Below, in pieces: positions 50,937 to 57,942 of a DNA stretch of 64,000 nucleotides. Position 1 is the stretch's first letter; each line of letters opens with the position of its first letter. Origin of the DNA: Mucilaginibacter sp. (GTDB lineage Bacteria > Bacteroidota > Bacteroidia > Sphingobacteriales > Sphingobacteriaceae); the NCBI RefSeq assembly GCF_025359345.1, contig NZ_JANYGQ010000033.1, forward strand, positions 1 through 64,000, written 5' to 3'. The notes beneath the pieces are model-generated. The model was given only the letters and a program-made list of their open reading frames with translations, was not told the DNA's origin and did no database searches. A program made the position numbers and the translations under genes.

Positions 50937-51938
50937 TTACTCCGCCACCCAAATCGCGTCCGTAAACCATTTCTTCGTATCAAAAAAATGCGTAACGGGT
51001 TTAAATGATGCCTTCCGCGCCATATCATCAACCTGCTGTATGGTGAATTTTTGAGAAATCTCCATAAAGATGTACTCGTCCTTTGCGAAGTTAATGGTAT
51101 GCATCCCGTTAATGTTTACCTGCTGGTCGGTAAGACTTACCAGGTAACTTTTGCAAGCGCCGGTTTCCGGATCATAAGTAGGATAGTGTTCAAATTGGGT
51201 AACGTCAAAATCACCGTCTAACTCACGGTTGATACGCTCTAATAAATTAAGGTTAAATCGTTTGGTAATACCTTCTTTATCGTTGTAGGCCGCCAGTACA
51301 GTCGCCGGGTTCTTTTTTAGGTCGACGCCGATCAGCAGCATATCTCCCGGCGAAAGGTGGTTACGCACGTTCATGCAAAACTCTTCAGCCACATCAACCG
51401 GCATATTGCCGATGTTGGAGCCTAAAAACATAATCACCTTGCGCTTACCGGATAGCGTCGAGGCTTTGGTCAGCATATCAAAATATTCGCCGTTAAGGCC
51501 GGTCATCTGCAGTCCGGGCAAAGTTACCGGCAGGGTGATGTTGAGGTATGATATTACGTTTGATGAGATATCGATCGGAAGGTAACTGAAATCAGCTCCA
51601 TTGTCAAGCAGGTATTTTAGCAGGTAGGTTGATTTGGTGGCATCGCCTGCACCCAGCTCGATCAGGTCGAAAGCATCACCATCGCCAATGATGGCATTGC
51701 AAATTTCGGCGGTTTTTTCGGAGAAAATCTCCAGCTCGCAATTGGTGGGATAATACTCATCGCAGTTCATTAAATCCTGGAAAAGCTTATCGCCAACGGC
51801 ATCGTAAAAATACATCGAGCTCAAAAATTTTGGGGATGAGCTTAGCCCGCAAATTACATCGTCATAAAACTGCCCCGTCCTACAGTTCGAAAGTCCTTTC
51901 ATTTCGGCTTTCGCTAATGTGGTGTCCATATTCTTCAT
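50937..51938 (-). CDS. egtD: L-histidine N-alpha-methyltransferase, EgtD-like
   Basis: EgtD adds three methyl groups to histidine, giving hercynine, the first step of ergothioneine synthesis. The 333-residue product has the SAM-binding motif FDLIELGAGDATKSTYLLKYLL, the family signature IMFLGSNIGNM and the N-terminal SSSPKFLSSMYFYDAVGDKLFQDL typical of EgtD/DUF2260. It is placed 11 bases after egtB, translation likely coupled. With egtB next to it, the pair provides histidine methylation plus sulfur insertion. Confidence 0.9.
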   Translation of the reverse strand: MKNMDTTLAKAEMKGLSNCRTGQFYDDVICGLSSSPKFLSSMYFYDAVGDKLFQDLMNCDEYYPTNCELEIFSEKTAEICNAIIGDGDAFDLIELGAGDATKSTYLLKYLLDNGADFSYLPIDISSNVISYLNITLPVTLPGLQMTGLNGEYFDMLTKASTLSGKRKVIMFLGSNIGNMPVDVAEEFCMNVRNHLSPGDMLLIGVDLKKNPATVLAAYNDKEGITKRFNLNLLERINRELDGDFDVTQFEHYPTYDPETGACKSYLVSLTDQQVNINGMHTINFAKDEYIFMEISQKFTIQQVDDMARKASFKPVTHFFDTKKWFTDAIWVAE

Positions 51939-51949
51939 AGGTATTGGTA

Positions 51950-53101
51950 TTACTTAGCCAGCCTTATGCCGGTAAATTGCCATCGTAAATTGGTTTGAAA
52001 AAAATTGCGGTAGGTAATGCGGCTATGCTCCGGCGATGTCACTTCCGACGCGCCCCGCAATACTTTTTGGTTCACCATAAATTTGCCGTTGTACTCGCCT
52101 ATTGCGCCCGGCGCTTTGGTAAAACCCGGGTAGGGCAGGTACGAGCTTTCGGTCCACTCCCAACTTTTGCCCCAGCTAAACTGCGGCGCGGCGGCTTCCC
52201 ACTCAAACTCGGTAGCTAAACGCAGTCCCCTCCAGGCTGCGTAAGCATAAGCCTCAAAATAGCTGATATGGCAAACAGGTTCTTTTAAACTCAAAGGCTG
52301 CAGCCCGTGGTATGTGTAAGCATGCCATTGCTCATCAATATTGTGCCAGTAAAGCGGCGCTTCCACTTTATTGGTTTTAACCCAGTCCCAGCCTTCGGCA
52401 TGCCAGTGGCGGAAATCGTGGTAGCCGCCGCTGTTTATAAATTCCAGGTATTCGGCATTGGTAACCAGGTTGGGGCTTATCTCAAAAGCGTTCAGATAAA
52501 CCTTGTGCGGGTTCAGCTCATTATCAAAACAAAAGCCATCACCTTTAAAACCTACTTCGTAAATGCCCTCATCCAGCTTAATAAATTCGCCGTCTTCAAT
52601 CCAATCGACCTTGGGCGAAACGTAATTATGTGAATATGCCGGGAACAATGGATTGTGCCCCAAGATGTATTTTATATCGGTGTATAACAGCTCCTGGTGC
52701 TGCTCTTCGTGGTTGAAACCAAGTATAAGTAGTTCCTTGACTTCCGCGCTGGGCTCATTGCATAAAAAGCCGGTCATGGCCTCGTCAACATATTTGCGGT
52801 AAGCATAAATTTCGGCAACGGTAGGGCGGCTCAAATTACCCCGGTCGGTGCGGATAACGCGGTTGCCCACGGTTTCATAGTAGCTATTAAAAACGTAATT
52901 ATAATCGGGATTGTATTCCTGGTAGCCCATAAAGTAGGGCTTGAGGATAAATGTTTCGAAAAACCAGGTAACATGGCCAATATGCCATTTGGGCGGACTA
53001 ACATCGACAATAGGCTGCACTACATAGTCTTCCGTTTGCAGTGGACTACATATATCCTCGGTTCGCTTGCGTACTTTAACGTAACAATCTGCTAAATCCA
53101 T
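51950..53101 (-). CDS. egtB: Ergothioneine synthase EgtB-like (FGE-type sulfoxide synthase)
   Basis: EgtB oxidatively joins hercynine to a thiol substrate (cysteine or gamma-glutamylcysteine) at a non-haem iron. The 383-residue product has the DinB-like N domain with the iron ligands in WHIGHVTWFFETFIL and FNHEEQHQELLYTDIK, and a C-terminal formylglycine-generating-enzyme-like domain (AYAAWRGLRLATEFEWEAAA, KVLRGASEVTSPEHSRITYRNFF). The sequence is standard for bacterial EgtB, shorter than OvoA since it lacks a fused methyltransferase. It lies four bases after the permease gene stop. No egtA, egtC or egtE is present, so the final lyase step must be elsewhere or use cysteine directly. Confidence 0.9.
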   Translation of the reverse strand: MDLADCYVKVRKRTEDICSPLQTEDYVVQPIVDVSPPKWHIGHVTWFFETFILKPYFMGYQEYNPDYNYVFNSYYETVGNRVIRTDRGNLSRPTVAEIYAYRKYVDEAMTGFLCNEPSAEVKELLILGFNHEEQHQELLYTDIKYILGHNPLFPAYSHNYVSPKVDWIEDGEFIKLDEGIYEVGFKGDGFCFDNELNPHKVYLNAFEISPNLVTNAEYLEFINSGGYHDFRHWHAEGWDWVKTNKVEAPLYWHNIDEQWHAYTYHGLQPLSLKEPVCHISYFEAYAYAAWRGLRLATEFEWEAAAPQFSWGKSWEWTESSYLPYPGFTKAPGAIGEYNGKFMVNQKVLRGASEVTSPEHSRITYRNFFQTNLRWQFTGIRLAK

Positions 53102-53105
53102 GAGT

Positions 53106-54677
53106 TTACTTCTTATCCAAAAACCGTTTTAAATCCGAAATTGTTTTGATGCCGAAATTTTTTGCCTGTGCTTTCCGCATCATTAAAGCGTACGCATTAT
53201 TAAAGCCAATTGGTTTTAACCATTTGATATTATATTTCGTTTCAAACTCCCGTTGCACATAATTATAAGTCTCGTCCTTACTGTGTGTTAACGAATCAAC
53301 AACTTTGTGCGATGGCTGTAATATGGCCAGTAATCCGGTGCCTGTATATTCCGGGTAAAAATCAATTTGGTTGTTTGTTAGCGCATCAAAACAAATTTTT
53401 GTGCCACCCAACCCGGTTTTTGTGCTTACATCGTAATCAGTATAACCTTTAATAAGCATGCTATAAATACTTGCCAAAATGTACTGTTCGCCAAATATTT
53501 TTGATCCTATCCGTACAGTCCCGTCATTTCCATTACGTGCAGGCTTCCATAATTTACTGGCAACTAAAAAATCTTTTGCCACCTGCTCGGGGCTTTGGTG
53601 AAGATAATCAGTCTTATAATTTAAGGCAGTCATGGTGCTGTCATTTATTTTATCGGCTAACAAATTTAGTATTTTTTCTAATAATGCAAATTTTTTTAGC
53701 GAGCTTTCTCTCACAATTGGCGCAGCATAATAAGGTGGAAATATTTTTTTATCGTCATCCAAAACTACCAGATCATAAGCCTTCAACCTGCCATCGGTTG
53801 AGTAGCCGCTGATAACATCCAACTGTTTTTCATAAGCGGCTTTGTACATCACCGCGTCGTTTATCACCAGTGTTTGTATTTTTAGTTCGTATTTGCTGAT
53901 CAACCCCAGGTTGCCATCCTGCCGGCCCATAAATTCGGGCGTAAAACCAGCTTTTAACTTGCTGCCATACGCGGAGGGCAGGAGGTAGAAAGATGATAAT
54001 AGTAGCAGTAGCAGAGGGAGAGTAGCACTAGCAGTTTTTAATTTTTTGATGTTGATTTTTTGCAATCGCGACAGCAAAAAATCAAACAAAATTGCCAGCA
54101 AAGCGGCCGGGATTGCGCCAGCTAATATCATATTGGTATTGTTTAAGGATATACCGCCGAAAATAAACTCGCCTAGGCCACCGGCTGCAATATATGATGC
54201 CAGCGTAGCCACACCAACAGTAATTACCGTAGCGGTACGGATACCAGCAAAAATAACAGGCATAGCCAGTGGTAGCTCCACCTTAAACAATACCTGCCAT
54301 TTGCTCATACCCATGGCCGTGGCCGCTTCTTTTACAGCGGCATCAACCCCGGTAATGCCGGTAAATGTATTGCGGATGATGGGCAGCAACGCATAGAGCA
54401 GTAAAGCGACAATAGCCGGCTTTGCTCCAATACCCAACAAGGGAATCATAAAGCCCAGTAAGGCAATGCTTGGCACCGTTTGCAGCACACCAGCAACACC
54501 TAATACCGCCCCCGAAAATTGTTTTTTACGGGTGATGAAAATACCCAGCGGCAAACCAACCAGCACGGCAATAAACAGTGACACAAACGTAAGCCCTATG
54601 TGCTGCAGCGTTTGCGTAAGCAACTTATCGCTTTGCTGCTGCATAAATTCCCATAAAGTTTGCTGGTGCTCATTCAT
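53106..54677 (-). CDS. ABC permease fused to a circularly permuted betaine-type binding domain (EgtU-like)
   Basis: The 523-residue protein has an N-terminal permease (residues about 1-205) with the EAA loop EAATAMGMSKWQVLFKVELP, then a sixth hydrophobic segment (218-235) and a periplasmic binding domain. The binding domain is in unusual order: residues 243-372 hold what is normally the second half (GFTPEFMGRQDG, STDGRLKAYDLVVLDDD, FPPYYAAPIVRE) and residues 387-523 hold what is normally the first half (VRIGSKIFGEQYI, TGLGGTKICFDAL, FYPEYTGTGLL, GFNNAYALMMR, TISDL). Fused permease/binding proteins of this family carry glycine betaine, choline or, in EgtU, ergothioneine. The neighbouring egtB and egtD favour ergothioneine or hercynine. 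The gene overlaps the ATPase gene by eight bases. Confidence 0.85.
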   Translation of the reverse strand: MNEHQQTLWEFMQQQSDKLLTQTLQHIGLTFVSLFIAVLVGLPLGIFITRKKQFSGAVLGVAGVLQTVPSIALLGFMIPLLGIGAKPAIVALLLYALLPIIRNTFTGITGVDAAVKEAATAMGMSKWQVLFKVELPLAMPVIFAGIRTATVITVGVATLASYIAAGGLGEFIFGGISLNNTNMILAGAIPAALLAILFDFLLSRLQKINIKKLKTASATLPLLLLLLSSFYLLPSAYGSKLKAGFTPEFMGRQDGNLGLISKYELKIQTLVINDAVMYKAAYEKQLDVISGYSTDGRLKAYDLVVLDDDKKIFPPYYAAPIVRESSLKKFALLEKILNLLADKINDSTMTALNYKTDYLHQSPEQVAKDFLVASKLWKPARNGNDGTVRIGSKIFGEQYILASIYSMLIKGYTDYDVSTKTGLGGTKICFDALTNNQIDFYPEYTGTGLLAILQPSHKVVDSLTHSKDETYNYVQREFETKYNIKWLKPIGFNNAYALMMRKAQAKNFGIKTISDLKRFLDKK

Positions 54678-55641
54678 GGGCCTGCTGTTTTTTATATTTA
54701 TAAAATGCCGCCGTCAAAGTCTCAAATGTTACAGTCTTCACCTCCTTGTTTTCCAGGTTCATCATGTGCAAGCGTTTAGCATTGGAAAATGTAGCCCTTT
54801 CCAAGACTCTCCATAAATCATCATTGTAGTTAGCCAATATCCCTGGTCCGGGCTCTGTTTTTTCTTCATTTGAAAGTAAATGCCAGATTGATTTTACGGT
54901 AATTGTTTTAAATTCCAGCAGCAGTCTTTGCTCTTTCAAAAATTCCTTTACAAAATCGTTTTTGGGCTTAAACAATAACTCCGCAGGCGTGCCATCCTGG
55001 ATTATTTTGCCTTTATCCATCAAACAGATATGATCGCCAAGTTCAAAGGCTTCCTGTACATCATGGGTTACCATAATAATGGTTTTACGCTTCAACTCGT
55101 CGAGAGCCTTAAATTCGGCATGTATTTTTGAGCGGGTTACATTATCCAGCGCGCCAAACGGTTCGTCCATCAGCAACACTGCCGGGTCGGCCACTAACGC
55201 ACGGGCTAAACCGATGCGCTGTTGCTGGCCACCGCTTAGTTCGTTTGGATAAACGTGCAGGTAATCTTTGGTAAGGTGCAGCTTTTCCAGCAATTCATCT
55301 ACGCGTTTTTCGGTGCGCTTTTTATCCCATTTTAACAGTTGAGGAACCACAGCAATATTTTCGGCCACGGTATAGTGCGGGAACAGACCGTTGTTTTGCA
55401 ACACATAACCAATTCCTCGTCTTAATATCTCGGGCGATTGCTCAAAAATATTTTTGCCGCCGATAAAAATCTCACCACCTGATGGCTCAATCAGCCGGTT
55501 AATCATTTTTAGGGTGGTGGTTTTGCCGCAGCCGCTGGTGCCCAGCAAAATAAGGTTCTCGTGCTCTTTTACCTCGAAAGAGATATGGTCCACGGCCTTA
55601 ACTTTGCCAAAATTCTTGCTGAGGTGCTTAACCTTTATCAT
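54670..55641 (-). CDS. ABC transporter ATPase (EgtV/OpuA-like)
   Basis: The start at 55641 (MIKVKHLSKNFG) is chosen because it begins the nucleotide-binding domain directly; a longer frame upstream overlaps the flavoprotein gene. The 323-residue product has Walker A GTSGCGKTT, signature LSGGQQQR and Walker B VLLMDEPFGALD, with the H-loop MVTHDVQEA. The C-terminal extension of about 80 residues (after LEFKTITVK) is not a clear CBS pair. It powers the permease encoded next, with which it overlaps by eight bases. It follows the flavoprotein gene by five bases. Confidence 0.9.
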   Translation of the reverse strand: MIKVKHLSKNFGKVKAVDHISFEVKEHENLILLGTSGCGKTTTLKMINRLIEPSGGEIFIGGKNIFEQSPEILRRGIGYVLQNNGLFPHYTVAENIAVVPQLLKWDKKRTEKRVDELLEKLHLTKDYLHVYPNELSGGQQQRIGLARALVADPAVLLMDEPFGALDNVTRSKIHAEFKALDELKRKTIIMVTHDVQEAFELGDHICLMDKGKIIQDGTPAELLFKPKNDFVKEFLKEQRLLLEFKTITVKSIWHLLSNEEKTEPGPGILANYNDDLWRVLERATFSNAKRLHMMNLENKEVKTVTFETLTAAFYKYKKQQAHE

Positions 55642-55646
55642 AAGCG

Positions 55647-57032
55647 CTAATCTTCCAACCCCAGGAAAAGGTTGTTTAACGATTCGGCATACAACGGGTG
55701 CGCAAACACGCAATAGCGAATTTGCTCGCAAGTAATATTGCCCATCATAGCCATTTGCAGCATCGTCATTATCTCACCGCCTTCGGGACCTAAGACTGTT
55801 GCACCTAAAATCTTTTTTGTCTCAGGGTCAACAATGGCTTTCATAAAACCGCGGGTGTCGCCATTTTCAATGGCCCGGGCTACATGTGCGAAAGGCAATT
55901 TGGCTACTTTGTATTTTATCCCCTGCTTTTTGGCCTCGCTTTCGCTGATGCCTATATGAGCAAGCTGCGGGTCGGTAAACATAGTATAAGGCACCGGGCG
56001 GTCCTTAATAGATAATTTTTGTTTCTCTATTAAATTGCGGTAAACAATGGTATAATCATTATAGCTGATATGGGTAAATGCAGGGCCGGGCTTTACATCG
56101 CCAAGCGCATAAATGCCTTTCACATTTGTCTCCAGCGTATCGTTTACCGTTATAAAGCCACGTTCATCAACCTTAACGCCGGTTGCATCCAGGTTCAGCG
56201 CCTTTGACTGTGGCGTGCGTCCAACAGCCATCAGCACATGGGTGCATTTTATCTTTTCCTCTTTCCCGTTTTTATTTAGGGTGATTGTGATTTTGCCACC
56301 AGCTTTCTTTTTAAACTTTGTAGTGGTTGTATCGGTATAGATTGCGATATTTTCAGCTTCCATTATTTTGGTGACTTCGGTTGAAATATCCTCATCCTCG
56401 CGCGATACCAGTCGCCCAGACCTTTCAATAACCGTAACCTTGCAGCCAAACCTTCGGAACATCTGCCCAAACTCCAGCCCGATATAATTGCCGCCGACAA
56501 CTACCAAATGCTCCGGTATTTCGGTTAATTCCATTATGGAAGTAGAGTCAAGGTAGCCGATTTCACTCAGGCCCTCAATTTCAGGTATGAATGGCTTCGC
56601 GCCGGTATTTATAAATATCAGATCGCCCTTCAACTCCTTTTCGCGGCCGCTGTTTAGTTTTACTTTAATGGTTTTGTCGCCGGTAAATGATGCCTCGCCA
56701 AAAAGCAGTTCCAGGTTCTGGGTTTTCTCCATGGCTTTCTGGTTGCCGTCGCGCATTTGATGAACAATAATGTCTTTGCGCTTCTTAATCTTCCTTAAAT
56801 CAACCGAAAAGCCCTTTATTTTAACTCCAAGCGGACCGCTTGTAGCAGCCATATAAGCCATTTTAGCCGATGCAACCATGGTTTTTGTGGGTGTGCAGCC
56901 ATCATTAACACAGGTGCCGCCAACCCAGCGTTTTTCAATAATCGCCGTTTTTTTACCCGCTTCGGCAAGTTTGCGCGCAAGCGGACCGCCCGCCTGCCCG
57001 GCGCCAATAATTATTGCATCATACTGTTTCAT
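55647..57032 (-). CDS. FAD-dependent disulfide reductase (lipoamide dehydrogenase/mercuric reductase-like)
   Basis: The 461-residue product has the group I pyridine nucleotide-disulfide reductase layout: FAD site GAGQAGGPLARKLAEAGK, redox pair CVNDGC (in GGTCVNDGCTPTK), NAD(P) site VVGGNYIGLEFGQMFRRFG, second FAD segment ALGDV and the C-terminal FAHPLYAES with the His-Glu dyad. It therefore transfers electrons from NAD(P)H to a disulfide. A true lipoamide dehydrogenase normally sits with its complex genes; here it opens an ergothioneine synthesis and uptake operon. Relatives of this family reduce mycothione and trypanothione, so the substrate could be an ergothioneine-derived disulfide or another thiol. 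This is inferred from position. Confidence 0.85.
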   Translation of the reverse strand: MKQYDAIIIGAGQAGGPLARKLAEAGKKTAIIEKRWVGGTCVNDGCTPTKTMVASAKMAYMAATSGPLGVKIKGFSVDLRKIKKRKDIIVHQMRDGNQKAMEKTQNLELLFGEASFTGDKTIKVKLNSGREKELKGDLIFINTGAKPFIPEIEGLSEIGYLDSTSIMELTEIPEHLVVVGGNYIGLEFGQMFRRFGCKVTVIERSGRLVSREDEDISTEVTKIMEAENIAIYTDTTTTKFKKKAGGKITITLNKNGKEEKIKCTHVLMAVGRTPQSKALNLDATGVKVDERGFITVNDTLETNVKGIYALGDVKPGPAFTHISYNDYTIVYRNLIEKQKLSIKDRPVPYTMFTDPQLAHIGISESEAKKQGIKYKVAKLPFAHVARAIENGDTRGFMKAIVDPETKKILGATVLGPEGGEIMTMLQMAMMGNITCEQIRYCVFAHPLYAESLNNLFLGLED

Positions 57033-57035
57033 GGT

Positions 57036-57317
57036 TTACTCGGTTATTTTAACACCCTTCCAAAACGCCACGTGGCCTGTAATGTTTGCGGCGGCTGGCT
57101 TTGGTTCTGGATAATACCAGGCAGCATCACGATTTTGCAGCCCGTCAACCTCCAGTGTGTAATAGCTGGCCAACCCTTTCCATGGGCAGGTGGTATGGAT
57201 TTCCGAAGGCATAAGATACTCGGCCTTTACACTTTCAATAGGGAAATAATGATTGTTTTCAACCACAACGGTATCATTGCTTTCGGCAATAACCTGGTTG
57301 TTCCAGATAGCTTTCAT
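57036..57317 (-). CDS. DUF427 domain protein
   Basis: The start at 57317 (MKAIWNNQVIAES) is chosen because the family motif begins there; a longer frame upstream runs through a word-repeat array. The 93-residue product has the DUF427 signatures MKAIWN..VIAES, ENNHYFPIESV, TCPWKGLASYYTLEVDG and AAWYYPEPKPAAANITGHVAFW. The family is a small beta-barrel of unknown function, frequent in actinobacteria and Bacteroidota. It is three bases upstream of the flavoprotein gene and is the first gene of the operon. Confidence 0.9.
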   Translation of the reverse strand: MKAIWNNQVIAESNDTVVVENNHYFPIESVKAEYLMPSEIHTTCPWKGLASYYTLEVDGLQNRDAAWYYPEPKPAAANITGHVAFWKGVKITE

Positions 57318-57348
57318 AGGGATAGATTTAATTATGTATAAAGATAGG

Positions 57349-57524
57349 GAATTAGTCGGGAAAGTCCGAAAAGTCGGGAAAGACGGAAAAGTCAGAAAAG
57401 ACGGAAAGTTTGAAAGATAGTAGTTCGGACTTCCGGAAAGGCGGCGAACTGGAGCAGTTCGCGACGTCATTGCAGCTTCTTTACTGACTTTACGGACTTC
57501 CGACTTTCCCGACTTTAATTTTTT
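57349..57524. repeat. GAAAGTC / GACTTTC word array upstream of the ergothioneine operon
   Basis: The left part (57355-57417) repeats GTCGGGAAAGTCCGAAAAGT and GGGAAAGACGGAAAAGTC; the right part (57481-57517) gives TACTGACTTTACGGACTTCC and GACTTTCCCGACTTT. A GGAGCAGTTCGCGACGTCAT stretch lies between. The array is the third of its type in the window. Confidence 0.55.
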
Positions 57525-57558
57525 TTCAAATAATATTTTTATTTTATCGCTAAAACTT

Positions 57559-57566
57559 TATCTTTG
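57559..57566 (+). promoter_or_regulatory. -7 promoter box of tRNA-Glu
   Basis: TATCTTTG fits the consensus; transcription would start about 48 bases before the tRNA. Confidence 0.6.
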
Positions 57567-57620
57567 CAATCCCAAAATAAGGGTTACCAAATCCAAAATT
57601 AAGGGAAATGCCTTTAAAAA

Positions 57621-57692
57621 GGCCCGTTCGTCTAGGGGTTAGGACGTTAGATTTTCATTCTAGAAACAGGGGTTCGATTCCCCTACGGGCTA
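57621..57692 (+). tRNA. tRNA-Glu (anticodon TTC)
   Basis: The 72-base sequence folds as a cloverleaf: acceptor GGCCCGT with ACGGGCT, T arm AGGGG-TTCGATT-CCCCT, and anticodon loop TTTTCAT with anticodon TTC. CCA is not encoded. The adjacent integrase gene and the change of gene content past this point mark it as the insertion site of an integrated element. Confidence 0.96.
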
Positions 57693-57716
57693 CAGAAAAC
57701 AATACCAAAAGATGCT

Positions 57717-57748
57717 AAAAGCCTGCAAATCAAAAGTTTGCAGGCTTT
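57717..57748 (+). terminator. Intrinsic terminator after tRNA-Glu
   Basis: AGCCTGCAAA pairs with TTTGCAGGCT across seven bases and is followed by TTTTTTT. Confidence 0.92.
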
Positions 57749-57802
57749 TTTTATTGTATCAAAGTACCATATTATGCATCAAAACGCAACAAAAATGAGC
57801 GT

Positions 57803-57845
57803 AATTCGGTGCGTAACTAAATGGGAAATAACTACGCACCGAATT
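57803..57845. repeat. 13-bp perfect inverted repeat upstream of the integrase
   Basis: AATTCGGTGCGTA (57803-57815) and TACGCACCGAATT (57833-57845) are exact complements separated by 17 bases. It lies between the tRNA and integrase genes. It may be a binding site for the integrase or an accessory factor. Confidence 0.65.
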
Positions 57846-57912
57846 GCTTATAATTAATTGATTATCAACCTGTTCAGCGAGTGAACATCTTGATAAAAGC
57901 AGGCTATAAACT

Positions 57913-57920
57913 TACTTTTG
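57913..57920 (+). promoter_or_regulatory. -7 promoter box of the integrase gene
   Basis: TACTTTTG, 22 bases before the integrase ATG. Confidence 0.55.
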
Positions 57921-57942
57921 TTTAACTTTTAAGCTTGTAATT

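Noticed and set aside
53106..54677. Transporter as an osmoprotectant (glycine betaine) importer only
   Set aside because: The family allows it, but operon structure with egtB and egtD makes ergothioneine or hercynine more likely; kept as the alternative.
55642..55731. Upstream extension of the ABC ATPase (start at 55731)
   Set aside because: The extra 30 residues overlap the flavoprotein gene and precede the conserved start MIKVKHLSKNFG; the ATG at 55641 is preferred.
55647..57032. Flavoprotein as the E3 subunit of pyruvate dehydrogenase
   Set aside because: It is 16 kb from pdhC, on an unrelated operon; the E3 role is possible but not supported by context.
57318..57470. Upstream extension of the DUF427 frame
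   Set aside because: The added residues come from the GAAAGTC word array and do not belong to the domain.
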